NCBI GenBank assembly: GCA_036557225.1
Contig: DATBHX010000107.1
Location: 1-64,000 of the forward strand
DNA: 64,000 bases
DNA from: Angelobacter sp036557225
GTDB lineage: Bacteria; Acidobacteriota; Terriglobia; Terriglobales; Acidobacteriaceae
Direction: 5' to 3'
Position numbers and translations under genes: made by a program
Shown: piece after piece, positions 33,978 through 43,192 of the stretch
How the letters are laid out: each line of letters begins with the position of its first letter
How positions within the stretch are numbered: the first letter of the stretch is position 1
Notes under the pieces: generated by a model
Databases searched by the model: none
What the model was told of the DNA's origin: nothing
Seen by the model: only the letters and a program-made list of their open reading frames with translations

Positions 33978-35117
33978 TTATTTCTGCGCCGGCTTTTGTT
34001 CCACGGGCGCAGGCGTTGCCGGCGGCTTATGGAACTTTGCGTCGTCGACCGGCACGTTCTGCTGCACGTCGCTCACCTTGATGGTGAAGCGGCCCAGCGG
34101 GCGCGCCACGGTCCACTGGAAAGGGATCTTCACGCCGCCCTCACTGCGATAGTCGGTGTAATCCACCTGCGTGGGGTTGCGCCCCAGCGGCGTTTCCGAA
34201 TAGCGCACAGTGCGCAGGAGCAGGCCGGACTCTTTATCAAAAAAGAAGCGCAGCGGCGGCTTGCCGGGTTTGTTGCCGATCAGCTGATACACTTCGTGGC
34301 CGCCGATTTTATCGGGTGCTGGGCGCACAAAGAACTGGGTAAACATGTTCTTCATTTCCACCGGCAGATAAAACGCTGCGTCGAAGCTGATGAGTTCGGC
34401 CTCCTGCGCGGTCATGTCGCGCGTCTCCCTGCCTCCGGGAATGCCCAGCCAGCCGCCATGACCGTCATAGGCGGTAATGGAATCGCCATTTGCCAATTGC
34501 ACCGAAGAGACCCGCTTGTTCGGGGCCTTGGCCACGATGGTCACAGGAAATTGTTCGCCGCCGAAAGAGATGGTCCCTTTCGACACCCGGCTGGTAATCT
34601 TCTGCACCGCGTCAGCGCCCCCGACGGCCTGCAGATACTTATCCAGGATCTGGTCGGCTGAAGGCAGCTCCGGCCTGGCTCCCTGGCCGCGCGCTGCTTC
34701 CGCGGGCTTAGGCTCTTCGTCGGCGACGGCGGGAATGGCCGCGGGTTCATGAGCGCCGTGGTGGCAGGAGTTGCAGGTGATTCTCTGATCGCCTTCAAAA
34801 TGGTCCTTGTTGATGGCCATCTGCATCGTGATCATCTTGCGCGCCATCAGCTTGGATTTCTTGTCGTCTTTTTCAAACGCGTTCTGCACATGGCAGAACT
34901 CGCACTGAACGCCCAGTGAACTGGCGATGAACTGCATGGACGGCTGCAACTGGTCAGCCGGTATTCCTTTTAATACCTGGATGTTCTTGAAGACCTGCTC
35001 CGCGGTTTTGCCGGAATCGGCAGCAGGATTCTGCGCGCCCGCGCGATTCACCGCCGCTGCCAATGCAGCGGCCAGAATAAAAATGATCAAAAGGACGTGA
35101 AGCCGGGTCTTCGTCAT
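33978..35117 (-). CDS. Exported c-type cytochrome of reaction-centre-cytochrome type
   Basis: 379 residues with signal peptide (LLIIFILAAALAAAVNRAGAQ). Two haem-binding CxxCH motifs lie in the N-terminal half: CEFCH (about residue 75) and CNSCHH (about 117), with ARKMITMQMAIN between them, the pattern annotated as photosynthetic reaction centre cytochrome c in many non-phototrophic acidobacteria. The second half (about 150-370) is a beta-rich domain resembling lipoprotein-carrier proteins (QKITSRVSKGTISFGGEQFP, GGRETRDMT, PLRFFFDKESGLLLRTVRYS). It is likely a periplasmic electron carrier. No photosystem genes are present. Confidence 0.87.
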   Translation of the reverse strand: MTKTRLHVLLIIFILAAALAAAVNRAGAQNPAADSGKTAEQVFKNIQVLKGIPADQLQPSMQFIASSLGVQCEFCHVQNAFEKDDKKSKLMARKMITMQMAINKDHFEGDQRITCNSCHHGAHEPAAIPAVADEEPKPAEAARGQGARPELPSADQILDKYLQAVGGADAVQKITSRVSKGTISFGGEQFPVTIVAKAPNKRVSSVQLANGDSITAYDGHGGWLGIPGGRETRDMTAQEAELISFDAAFYLPVEMKNMFTQFFVRPAPDKIGGHEVYQLIGNKPGKPPLRFFFDKESGLLLRTVRYSETPLGRNPTQVDYTDYRSEGGVKIPFQWTVARPLGRFTIKVSDVQQNVPVDDAKFHKPPATPAPVEQKPAQK

Positions 35118-35250
35118 TCGCTCTCTCTCCTGAACAGAAAGGGGGAAGTGTAAACCATCTTTGCTGTGAATTGAAGTTATTGTTGGAGATATGTCGGGCC
35201 AATTTGAAATTCTTCAGCGAATGCGCAAGATGTTGCAAAGGGCCGTTGCA

Positions 35251-35859
35251 TCAGCGCATGGGCTTCTGCAGCGCCGCTGTAATCTCCGTGAGGGATTTGT
35301 CTTTCCAGTGACGAGTATAGTTTTCCACCGTCATCAGTGTGCGCGGATACATGCGGTCAACGTACATGGCGCCGCCCAGATGATCGATTTCATGCTGTAG
35401 GATGCGCGCGTACCAGCCGCTGGCTTCAATCACATTCGGCTCGCCTTTTTCGTCAAGGCATTCCACGCGGACTCTTCTCGCGCGCGGCACGAGCGCCATC
35501 AGATTGGCCAGGCTCAGGCAGCCTTCAAAGAACTCAACCTGTTCGTCGCCAAGCAGAGTCAATTTCGGATTGATCATCACGTGGAACGGCACGACCTTGC
35601 GCTCGCGATCAGCGAGCTGCTCCGGCGTCCAGTCCTTGGTATAGTCCGGGCGGTCTTCAATTATCGCGAGCTGAATACCCTGCCCGATCTGCGGCGCCGC
35701 CAGCCCAACGCCCGGCGCGGCATACATGGCCTCTTTCATCTGCTGGATCAGTTCACGGATCTCGCGACTGCGAATCTCATTCGGCCGCAAGGGACGAGCG
35801 GCTTTGCGCAGCACCGGCTCTCCGGCTTGAACGATGGTGAGGGGCATAGGGACGGACAT
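35251..35859 (-). CDS. def: Peptide deformylase (first of two in the window)
   Basis: 202 residues. All three PDF motifs are present: GVGLAAPQIG, EGCLSL (metal Cys) and LQHEIDHLGG (HExxH). It removes the formyl group from nascent proteins. Compared with the copy at 57.6 kb it is longer, with an insert before EGCLSL (WTPEQLADRERKVVPFHVMIN) as in eukaryote-like type 1B enzymes. It stands alone, not with fmt, so it may be the accessory enzyme. Confidence 0.96.
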   Translation of the reverse strand: MSVPMPLTIVQAGEPVLRKAARPLRPNEIRSREIRELIQQMKEAMYAAPGVGLAAPQIGQGIQLAIIEDRPDYTKDWTPEQLADRERKVVPFHVMINPKLTLLGDEQVEFFEGCLSLANLMALVPRARRVRVECLDEKGEPNVIEASGWYARILQHEIDHLGGAMYVDRMYPRTLMTVENYTRHWKDKSLTEITAALQKPMR

Positions 35860-35874
35860 TGTACATGGGAAAGA

Positions 35875-36022
35875 GATCGGGACATCTGGTCATCGGGACA
35901 GCGGAACATCTGCAGTTCGAATCACCCTAAAGCCGACTTAAAATTCCGAAACCCGTTTGCCAACGACTTCCAGGATTCGGCCTGCGGATGACGCGATGCA
36001 CCCGATCTCCCGATGTCCCGAT
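35875..36022. repeat. Inverted repeat arms flanking an intergenic stretch
   Basis: ATCGGGACATC (35876-35886) is mirrored by GATGTCCCGAT (36012-36022), with a further direct copy CATCGGGACA at 35891-35900. The region separates the deformylase start from the M13 peptidase stop. Probably part of a dispersed repeat; no function can be assigned. Confidence 0.55.
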
Positions 36023-36025
36023 TCA

Positions 36026-38101
36026 CTACCACACCTTGCACACTTTCTCCGGCGGATTCACCATCGGCTGGCCGGCTTTGCAGGAAAATGCTTTGGCAAA
36101 TTCCGGCATGTTCACCACAACGCCGTTGATGCGATATTTGTCGGGCGAATGCGGATCGGTCATCGCGCGCAGGCGCATGTCCTCCGGGCGATCATTCGCA
36201 CAAGCCCACTGGGCAAAGCCGACAAAGAAGCGCTGATCGGGCGTGAGCCCGTCTTCCGTCTTCAACTCTTTATCTTTGGTTGCGCCCTGCCATGCGATAT
36301 AAGCCAGAATCTCTCCGCCCAGGTCGGCTACGTCTTCACCCAGGGTGAGGCGGCTGTTGATGTGCACGTCGTCCACCACCACGTACTGCGCGTACTGGTC
36401 GGCGACACACTTGGTGCGTTCTTCAAACTGCTGTTTGTCGCCTTTGCTCCACCAGTCCCGCAGATTGCCTTTCGCGTCAAACTTGGCGCCCTGATCGTCA
36501 AAGCCGTGCGTCAACTCGTGTCCGATGGTGCCGCCGGTATTGCCGTAGTTCGGGGCATCGTCCATCTTCGAGTCGTAGAGCGGTGGCTGCAACACGCCGG
36601 CGGGGAAATTGATGTCATTCATGGAGCCGTTGTAATAGGCGTTGACGGTCGGCGGCGTCATGCCCCACTCGCCATGATCAACAGCCTGGCCGATCTTATT
36701 AAAGTTGCGATGGCGCTCAAATTCCGTGGCCCTCTGTACGTTGCCGAGAAAATCATTGCGCGCGATCTTCACCGAGCTGTAATCGCGCCACCGTTCCGGA
36801 TAGCCGATCTTGTTGCGGATGCCGTGCAGCTTGGCCACCGCCTGCTCCTTGGTTTCAGCGCTCATCCAGTCCAACTGCTCGATCCGCAGCGCCATGGCAT
36901 CTTCAATCCGGCGGACCATATCCACCGTGCTGGCCTTCAGCTGGGGTGAGAACACCTTGCGCACGTAAGCCTGGCCCAGCGCTTCGCCCAGGTCACGATC
37001 CGTGAACTGTACGCAGCGGCGCCAGCGCGGCTGCATCTCTTTGGCGCCGCGCAGGTACTTCAGGTAGAAATCGAAGTTCTCCTGCACAAACGCGGCGGAG
37101 AGATACGGCGAGTATCCGTTGGCCAGATGGAAGCGCAGATAATTGCGCATGTTCTCGACCGGCTCTTCCTTGAGCCGCGTTTCCAGTTCCTTGAAAAACG
37201 CCGGAGGAGCGACGTTGATGATCTCAAATTGCGGCGTCTTCAGTGTGCGGAAATAACCCGGCCAGTCGAAGCTCGGGACGAGTTGCTCCAGGTCAGCCAG
37301 CTTGATTTTGTTTTTGCGTTTGTAGGGATCGCGCAGCTCCACACGGGTCATTGAGGCCATGGCCAATGCGGTTTCAAGCCGCATGACCGTGGCCGCATTT
37401 TGCTGCGCGACTTCAGGCTTGTCACCCAGCAGTTCAAAAATCCTTTGCACGTGCTGGAGGTAACGCTCGCGCGTCTCTTTCGACTTGGCATCGTCCTTGG
37501 TGTAGTAGTCGCGGTCCGGCAAGCCGAGACCGCCCTGGTTCAGGCCCGCAATCTGCTGCTCGGAATTATCGGGGTCCTGGCGTGAGCTGCTGCCGAACAT
37601 CACCGCGCCGCCCAGGTCGAGTTGCAGGCGCGCCACCAGCGGGGCAAGCTCGCGCGACGACTTCAATTGCGCGATCGCGGTCAGCTCCGGCTTCAGCGCT
37701 CCCGCGCCGGCCTTCTCCACCGCCGTCTCATCGATACAGGCCGCATAGAAGTCGCCGATCTCCTGCGTCACGGTGTCGCGCTGGCTTTTGGCTGCTGCGG
37801 CCTGCTCCAGAATCCCGCGCAGAAAAACCAGATTGTCCTGGTACAACTTGCCGTAAACGCCCCACGACGTCTGGTCCGGTGGAATAGGATTCTTTTTTTG
37901 CCAGCCGCCGCAGGAGTACTGATAAAAGTCCACGCAGGGATCAATTGCCTTGTCCATGGAGCTCAGGTCGAGGCTGGGCGAATACGGTAATGCAGGTTCG
38001 GCCGCAGCGTTGCCGGCGCCCGTTGACTTTTGTTGTGCCGGAACAACTGAAACCAGACCAATGATGAACAGGAGGAGACAGACGAGGAAAGGCTTTTTCA
38101 T
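36026..38101 (-). CDS. M13 family (neprilysin-like) metallopeptidase
   Basis: 691 residues, full length for the family. Signal peptide MKKPFLVCLLLFIIGLVSVV, then SSMDKAIDPCVDFYQYSCGGW at the N-terminus. The zinc site is GHELTHGFDDQG (about residue 526) with the third ligand Glu in GEDVADLGG. NAYYNGSMNDINFPAGVLQPP is the substrate-binding segment and RINGVVVNMPEFAKAFSC near the C-terminus is typical. It cleaves oligopeptides in the periplasm or outside the cell. Single-gene unit. Confidence 0.97.
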   Translation of the reverse strand: MKKPFLVCLLLFIIGLVSVVPAQQKSTGAGNAAAEPALPYSPSLDLSSMDKAIDPCVDFYQYSCGGWQKKNPIPPDQTSWGVYGKLYQDNLVFLRGILEQAAAAKSQRDTVTQEIGDFYAACIDETAVEKAGAGALKPELTAIAQLKSSRELAPLVARLQLDLGGAVMFGSSSRQDPDNSEQQIAGLNQGGLGLPDRDYYTKDDAKSKETRERYLQHVQRIFELLGDKPEVAQQNAATVMRLETALAMASMTRVELRDPYKRKNKIKLADLEQLVPSFDWPGYFRTLKTPQFEIINVAPPAFFKELETRLKEEPVENMRNYLRFHLANGYSPYLSAAFVQENFDFYLKYLRGAKEMQPRWRRCVQFTDRDLGEALGQAYVRKVFSPQLKASTVDMVRRIEDAMALRIEQLDWMSAETKEQAVAKLHGIRNKIGYPERWRDYSSVKIARNDFLGNVQRATEFERHRNFNKIGQAVDHGEWGMTPPTVNAYYNGSMNDINFPAGVLQPPLYDSKMDDAPNYGNTGGTIGHELTHGFDDQGAKFDAKGNLRDWWSKGDKQQFEERTKCVADQYAQYVVVDDVHINSRLTLGEDVADLGGEILAYIAWQGATKDKELKTEDGLTPDQRFFVGFAQWACANDRPEDMRLRAMTDPHSPDKYRINGVVVNMPEFAKAFSCKAGQPMVNPPEKVCKVW

Positions 38102-38219
38102 AGGTTGTTTTGACCTGAGCTGAGGAAAAAGTTAACGCGCGGGGACTATCGTAGTTGCTCTCGCTGGTTTTGCCAATGCTTCCTTTGCGGTCTTTTCGAA
38201 GTCTACCGGGGCCCTCGTT

Positions 38220-38891
38220 TCACTTCGGGGTTTCAGAGACATCCGTCCGGATCGGCCGCGTCTCCCAATGGAATTTCATGGCCAGCATACGCAGGGTGAA
38301 TCCGGAAAGAACACCTGCGAGGGTGGCCATCTGTCGCGGCATGCGCAGGGCATCGCAGACAAGGTAGGTTGCCGCGCTCAAGGCTGCGGGAATGGCATAG
38401 AACTCACCGCGTTCGAAGATTCGCGGCGTGCGTCCACTGAGCACGTCACGCAGGCTGCCGCCGCCGACGGCCGTCGTCACGCCCAGCAGCAACGCCGGCA
38501 GCCAGCTCATGCCGGAATGAATAGCGCGCGTGCTTCCGGCCACGGCAAAGAGGCCGAGCGCAACGGCGTCCATGAAGACGATGACGCGCTCCGTATTCCT
38601 GCCGGCTTGCCTGACAAACAGCATGCCCAGGGCGGCGCCGGCCAGGGCAATCATGAGATAACGCGGATCGGCAAAAGCCAGCGGAGCCCCGCGTTGCAGA
38701 ATCAGATCGCGAGTGATGCCGCCACCGAGTGCGGAGACGATGGCCAGCCCGGTCACGCCGACAAGATCGTACTTGTAACGCGTGTCGCGCACGGCCGCCA
38801 GCGCGCCACCCAGCGCGCCAAAAAAGACGCCGAGGAAATCTATCAGCGAAAACAGCCTGTCAATCGGCAGATTCACAGTCGGCAGGTCCAC
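38220..38891 (-). CDS. TRIC-type cation channel family (UPF0126) membrane protein
   Basis: 223 residues with about seven membrane segments and two internally repeated halves. Each half carries the family's Gly-rich motif: SALGGGITRDLILQRG and TAVGGGSLRDVLSGR. Bacterial TRIC channels are trimeric, K+-permeable inner-membrane proteins. Start at the ATG (MDLPTVNLPIDRLFSLID) is plausible, without a strong ribosome binding site. Confidence 0.92.
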   Translation of the reverse strand: MDLPTVNLPIDRLFSLIDFLGVFFGALGGALAAVRDTRYKYDLVGVTGLAIVSALGGGITRDLILQRGAPLAFADPRYLMIALAGAALGMLFVRQAGRNTERVIVFMDAVALGLFAVAGSTRAIHSGMSWLPALLLGVTTAVGGGSLRDVLSGRTPRIFERGEFYAIPAALSAATYLVCDALRMPRQMATLAGVLSGFTLRMLAMKFHWETRPIRTDVSETPK

Positions 38892-39022
38892 AGCTGGCCA
38901 TTTTACTCACTCTGGAGCAATTTCCGGGGCGCATGTACCCACGTAACTTTTCTAAAAGCAGCGCAGTGATACATTAGGCGCTCCCTAATTCCTAGTTTCC
39001 TTCAATTTTTTTCAAGAGGGGC

Positions 39023-39041
39023 GGCGGTTGTAACAACCGCC
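39023..39041. other. Hairpin between the TRIC-like and PilZ-like genes
   Basis: GGCGGTTG-TAA-CAACCGCC, a perfect 8-bp stem with a 3-nt loop, with GGGGC/GCCCC-like extension. No T-run follows on either strand. It lies upstream of both divergent genes, so it may be a protein-binding site or repeat instead of a terminator. Confidence 0.4.
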
Positions 39042-39176
39042 CCAACCCCTTCTATGAACATCCCATAAAAGTTGTGGCACTGCGGCCCCCTCGAAAGCTC
39101 ATCTGCATTCAATGGCGCTGGACACCAGCTTCAGTAATCTTCAGCTGCTGCGCCGGACCATGGCACCATCCTTGCC

Positions 39177-39524
39177 ATGCCGCACTATCCCCAAGCACAA
39201 AGCAATTCGCGCTCTCCACGAGTCCGGGTCCCCAACAGTGAATCGATTCGTTTCAACCTGGGTGGCCGGCAGGTTTCAGCCGTTCTGCAGAAAATTTCGC
39301 TGACCGGAGGACTGGCGGAATTCTCTTCCAGTATCGGCAGCGCCACCATCGCGGAGATGAAGTTGAACACCATCTCCGGCCAGGTCAGCGGGCTGGTGGA
39401 ATTTTTGCCTTCACCGGATGGGAACGCTACCTATCCGTTTCGCTTCATTGCGTTGAGTGACGAAGATTACGCGCGGTTGAACAGCACGATCAAGGTGATG
39501 CAGCAACAAGGTTTCGGCGCGTAA
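39177..39524 (+). CDS. PilZ-like small protein (degenerate)
   Basis: 115 residues. RVRVPNSESIRFNLGGRQVSAVLQKISLTGG followed by strands ending GQVSGLVEFLP and a helix ALSDEDYARLNSTIKVM resembles the PilZ beta-barrel. The c-di-GMP-binding RxxxR and (D/N)xSxxG motifs are only partly kept (SPRVRV and KISLTGG), so nucleotide binding is doubtful. Alternative: an unrelated small beta-barrel. The ATG lies inside a frame that also allows a downstream start. Confidence 0.65.
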   Translation: MPHYPQAQSNSRSPRVRVPNSESIRFNLGGRQVSAVLQKISLTGGLAEFSSSIGSATIAEMKLNTISGQVSGLVEFLPSPDGNATYPFRFIALSDEDYARLNSTIKVMQQQGFGA

Positions 39525-39706
39525 GCTCCGGCAGGAACTGCCTTTCTGATCGCACCGCAGGAGTTCCATCTCTCATGCTTTTACAAAACTTTACTTCCTT
39601 GGTTTGAGTTCTTACACGGAGCCATCACAGCTTGTGTTTTCATGGCTAAGCGCCGGGCTGTTGCCTGCCATCCGGCCTGAACATTTCAAAAGGAGACGCA
39701 TTGCAG

Positions 39707-40135
39707 ATGACTACGATAAGGAAATTTCTGTTGCTGGCGGTATGCCTGATGGCCGTGGGCGCGTGGGCGCAGCAAAATCCGCCGGCCCAGGGTGGCGACG
39801 ACGACCAGGGCCGTCCGCGCCGCGGCATGCCCAGTGTTGAAGATCAGGTAAAGACTCTGGCAGACAGACTCAGCTTGAGCGATGACCAGCAGACCAAGGT
39901 CAAGGCCATTCTGGAAGACACGCGCAGTCAGATGATGAAGTTGATGCAGGATGACTCCATGTCGCGTGAGGACAAGATGGCCAAGGGCCGCAGCCTGCGT
40001 GAAGCGGCCAACGGCAAAATTCGCGACCTGCTGAACGACGATCAGAAGAAAAAGTTCGACGAGTTGCAGAAAGAAATGCAGGACCGCATGCGCCAGCGCC
40101 AGCAGAGCGGCGGCGACAGCAGCAATCCCAAGTAG
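39707..40135 (+). CDS. Spy/CpxP-like periplasmic protein (first of two)
   Basis: 142 residues from the ATG at 39707, 11 nt after AAGGAG, the same spacing as in the paralogue downstream; a TTG at 39701 is an alternative. Signal peptide (FLLLAVCLMAVGAWAQ), a Pro/Gly/Asp-rich linker, then a helical domain: DQVKTLADRLSLSDDQQTKVKAIL, REDKMAKGRSLREAANGKIRDLLNDDQKKKFDEL, in the LTxEQ pattern of Spy/CpxP and heavy-metal-resistance helical-hairpin proteins. Probably a periplasmic chaperone or stress sensor. Tandem with the next gene. Confidence 0.85.
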   Translation: MTTIRKFLLLAVCLMAVGAWAQQNPPAQGGDDDQGRPRRGMPSVEDQVKTLADRLSLSDDQQTKVKAILEDTRSQMMKLMQDDSMSREDKMAKGRSLREAANGKIRDLLNDDQKKKFDELQKEMQDRMRQRQQSGGDSSNPK

Positions 40136-40419
40136 CTTTTGCGGAAGGGCGCTCGCACGTGGCTAGCGCGGCGTCCTTCTTCCTTATTAGTTCCTGTCTC
40201 AACAGCGCTTCCACACCTCGCGCGTAAGCTGTTTTTTTCAAACCAGAATGGCTGCCGTAAGGCGGTTGCAGAGTTGCTCGCCGTCCCCGATCCAGAGTTG
40301 CTCGCGGCTCTTTGTACCCTCTTCCCGGTTCAGCAATCGAGAGCTGGCCTGCCCTCCTCTGCCCGCAAATGCGCATCACACAAGGACTGGCCGCCATACC
40401 GGAAGGAGACCACAAGTCA

Positions 40420-40992
40420 ATGAATAAAGTCAGGGCCGTAATCTTTTTATGCACAGCATTGCTGGCAGTGGGGGCATTCGCGTATCAGTACCCATCTGGC
40501 AGCCAACCGGCACAGCAGCCGCAGGGCGGCATGCAGTCGTCCCAGCCTTCACAAACGCAACCGCCGCAGACCCAGCCTTCGCAGAACCCAGGCGCAATGC
40601 AGCCGGGACAGAGCCAGCAGCCCGGTGCTACACAGCCCGGTGCGTCTCAACCAGGTTCCGCGCAATCCGGCTCCGCCGGTTCGAACATCGATGAGCAAGT
40701 GCAGGTATTGGCACAGCAACTGAGCCTGACACAGGACCAGCAGGCCAAGGTCAAGACTGCGCTCGAAGAGCAGCACACGCAAGCAATGTCGATCATCCAG
40801 GACAGTTCGCTGCAGCGTGAAGACAAGATCCAGAAGATCCACGCGCTGCGCGAGAGCACGATTTCCAAAGTGAGGGCCACGCTGACCAGTGACGACCAGA
40901 AGACCAAGTTTGATCAGATGGTCCAGGCCCAGGACGATCGCATGCATCAGCAGCAACAGCAGCAAGCTCCACCGCCTCAGCCGAAGCCGTAG
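40420..40992 (+). CDS. Spy/CpxP-like periplasmic protein (second of two)
   Basis: 190 residues from the ATG at 40420 (MNKVRAVIFLCTALLAVGAFA), AAGGAG 11 nt upstream. Signal peptide, then a low-complexity Gln/Pro/Ser/Gly linker of about 70 residues, and the same helical domain as the upstream gene (QVQVLAQQLSLTQDQQAKVKTALE, REDKIQKIHALRESTISKV, TSDDQKTKFDQM). The tail is Gln-rich (HQQQQQQAPPPQ). The 280 bp before it hold no gene. A terminator follows. Confidence 0.85.
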   Translation: MNKVRAVIFLCTALLAVGAFAYQYPSGSQPAQQPQGGMQSSQPSQTQPPQTQPSQNPGAMQPGQSQQPGATQPGASQPGSAQSGSAGSNIDEQVQVLAQQLSLTQDQQAKVKTALEEQHTQAMSIIQDSSLQREDKIQKIHALRESTISKVRATLTSDDQKTKFDQMVQAQDDRMHQQQQQQAPPPQPKP

Positions 40993-41018
40993 TTTTCAAT
41001 CCAACTTCGGCCCAAAAA

Positions 41019-41046
41019 AGGCGCCCTTCAAAAGGCGCCTTTTTTT
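41019..41046 (+). terminator. Intrinsic terminator after the Spy-like pair
   Basis: AGGCGCC / GGCGCCT stem (41019-41025 with 41034-41040) followed by TTTTTT (bidirectional; AAAAAA precedes it). It lies 26 bp after the stop of the second Spy-like gene. Confidence 0.9.
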
Positions 41047-41157
41047 GCAAATAGCAAATGGACATTGGCAATCAGCCAAACACTTGCGCACGCAAGCTCG
41101 GCCAAAGGGTGAGACTATACTCTTGGTTGAATCAACACAGTTTCATCTGGAGCACCG

Positions 41158-42069
41158 ATGCGCATCGCGGCCGGCATCTTCATTGCTTTTTGGGCTTCAC
41201 TGGGCGCCCAGCAGCCGCCCAATCTGACACCTGACTGGTGCCACAACCTTCCTCGCCCCGAATATCGCCAACTGGAACGAATCAGCGTGCCGGACAAATG
41301 GTTTGAGCTTTACCGCATACGTCCCGGCGTCTTTGCGATCTACGAACCGCATCAGCAGGAAGAAGTCATTTCGTACCTCATCCTCGGCGACAAGCGCGCG
41401 GTCCTCTTCGATACCGGCATGGGCATCAGCAACATCAAACCGGTCGTGGAACACCTGACCCGCCTGCCCATCAGCGTAGTGAACTCGCACACGCACAATG
41501 ACCATGTGGCCGACAACTGGCGTTTCAGCAGCGTTTACGGCATGGACACGGCCTTTACTCGTGAAAGCGCCAAAGGCTCAATCGCCGATTCGCAAGCCGA
41601 AATCACCCCGGACATGCTCTGCGGACCATTGCCGGCAGGCTTCAATGCCCGTGCTTACCGCACGCGCCCGTTTCGAATTACAAATTGGCTACACGGCGGG
41701 GAGAAGATCGACCTCGGCGGCCGGCTCCTCGAGGTGATCCCCACTCCAGGCCATACGCCGGACTCGATCTCGCTGTGGGACGCAAAGAACGGCCTGCTCT
41801 TTACCGGCGACATGTATTACCAGGGACCAATCTATTTGTACCGGCCTGAAACTGACCTGGACGCCTACGAAGCATCGATCAAAAAGATGAACGCGCTGGG
41901 CGCAAAGCTGTTATTACCCGCCCATAACATCCCGGTGGGCGATCCCGCAGCTCTGCCTCGCGTGCTCGCCGCCATGCAGCAGGTGCGTGCGGGAAAGGTC
42001 AAGCCGGTGAAGAACGGCAACCAGGTTGAGTATAAGTTTGAAGGGTTTTCGTTTTTGATGAAACAGTAG
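41158..42069 (+). CDS. Metallo-beta-lactamase-fold hydrolase, exported
   Basis: 303 residues; short signal peptide (MRIAAGIFIAFWASLGAQ). The metal site NSHTHNDHVADNW (HxHxDH) is present, with PTPGHTPDSISLWDAKNGLLFTGDMYYQGP carrying the next His and Asp ligands and LLPAHNIP the last His. The pattern is that of the broad MBL hydrolase family; true beta-lactamase activity is not implied. Single gene. Confidence 0.92.
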   Translation: MRIAAGIFIAFWASLGAQQPPNLTPDWCHNLPRPEYRQLERISVPDKWFELYRIRPGVFAIYEPHQQEEVISYLILGDKRAVLFDTGMGISNIKPVVEHLTRLPISVVNSHTHNDHVADNWRFSSVYGMDTAFTRESAKGSIADSQAEITPDMLCGPLPAGFNARAYRTRPFRITNWLHGGEKIDLGGRLLEVIPTPGHTPDSISLWDAKNGLLFTGDMYYQGPIYLYRPETDLDAYEASIKKMNALGAKLLLPAHNIPVGDPAALPRVLAAMQQVRAGKVKPVKNGNQVEYKFEGFSFLMKQ

Positions 42070-42136
42070 TTAGTGGTTAGTACTTAGCAGTTAGCCAAAG
42101 CTGCGTGTTGCAACAGCGTTGGCTAACTACCAGTTG

Positions 42137-43192
42137 CTATTTGCCAATTGCTTCTTTTTCCAGCAGCGTCTTCTTCCTGTTCACGCCCCAGCGATAACCC
42201 GCCAGGCTGCCGCTCTTCTGCACCACACGATGGCACGGCACCACCACGGCCACCGGGTTCGAAGCACATGCATTGGCCACGGCGCGCACCGCTTTCGGGC
42301 GTCCGATCGATGCAGCCACTTCGGCATAGCTGCGCGTCTCGCCTGCGGGGATCTTGCGAAGAGTCTCCCACACCAGCTGTTGAAACGCCGTGCCCTGGAT
42401 ATCGATCGGGATATTCACCGCGCCAGGTGATCCTGACAGCAGTTGCTCCACCTGCGTGGCCACCGGCGCCAAACGTTCATCGTCACGGCTGATCTCGGCT
42501 GCTTCGAAGTCATGTTTGAGCTCGCGCAGCAAAGCGGCATCGCTCTCGCCGAAGCGGACTGCGCAAACGCCGCGTTCCGTGGTCGCGATGAGCATCCTGC
42601 CGAGATCGGTCGTCAAGATGGCATAGCGGATCGCAACTCCCTCGCCTTTGCGCCGGAAAGCTGAAGGCGTCATGCCCAGCTGGGCCGGAATGCTTTCATA
42701 GGCCCGGCTGCTGGAGCTGTAGCCCGCTTCATAGATGGCATCCGTGACGCGGCCTTCGCTCAGCAGAGCCTGGCGGAATTTTCCCGCGCGACGCGCCTGC
42801 TGATACTGCCGCGGGCTGATGCCCAGGATGCGCTTGAACAAGCGCTGGAAATGGAATGGGCTGATGGCCACATGGCGCGAGATGGCGGTCAGGCTCAGAG
42901 TGATATCGAGGTTCTCATCGATGTAACGGCACGCCGCCTCAATTTTCTGCGCCTGCGGGTTCGGTTGCAGCGGGGAGCAGCGCTGGCAGGCCCTGTATCC
43001 GGCCTGCTGCGCGTGCGCCGGCGAGTCAAAAAATTCCACGTTTTCGCGCCGCGGCCGGCGGCTGGGGCATGATGGACGGCAAAATACACCGGTCGACCTT
43101 ACGGCATAAACAAACCGGCCATCGGCCCGGACGTCGCGCGCCAGTACCAATGACCACTTCTGATTCGAGCTGCCTGCTGTTTGTAATTGCAT
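42137..43192 (-). CDS. ada: Ada: DNA-repair methyltransferase and transcriptional regulator
   Basis: 351 residues, the same domain order and length as E. coli Ada (354). The N-terminal zinc domain has C38, C42, C69 and C72 (GVFCRPSC, RACQRC), the position of the methyl-accepting Cys for phosphotriesters. An AraC-type helix-turn-helix follows (ITLSLTAISRHVAISPFHFQRLFKRILGISP in segments), then the O6-methylguanine transferase domain with GTAFQQLVWETLRKIP and the active site VVPCHRVV. Self-methylation turns it into an activator of the adaptive response. No alkB or alkA lies beside it. Confidence 0.98.
   Translation of the reverse strand: MQLQTAGSSNQKWSLVLARDVRADGRFVYAVRSTGVFCRPSCPSRRPRRENVEFFDSPAHAQQAGYRACQRCSPLQPNPQAQKIEAACRYIDENLDITLSLTAISRHVAISPFHFQRLFKRILGISPRQYQQARRAGKFRQALLSEGRVTDAIYEAGYSSSSRAYESIPAQLGMTPSAFRRKGEGVAIRYAILTTDLGRMLIATTERGVCAVRFGESDAALLRELKHDFEAAEISRDDERLAPVATQVEQLLSGSPGAVNIPIDIQGTAFQQLVWETLRKIPAGETRSYAEVAASIGRPKAVRAVANACASNPVAVVVPCHRVVQKSGSLAGYRWGVNRKKTLLEKEAIGK

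Noticed and set aside
33978..35117. Photosynthesis locus suggested by the reaction-centre-like cytochrome
   Set aside because: No photosystem, pigment or antenna gene is present; this cytochrome type is common in non-phototrophic acidobacteria.
35957..36949. 330-codon plus-strand frame
   Set aside because: Antisense to the M13 peptidase.
39023..39041. Hairpin as an intrinsic terminator
   Set aside because: No T-run follows on either strand and it lies upstream of both flanking genes.
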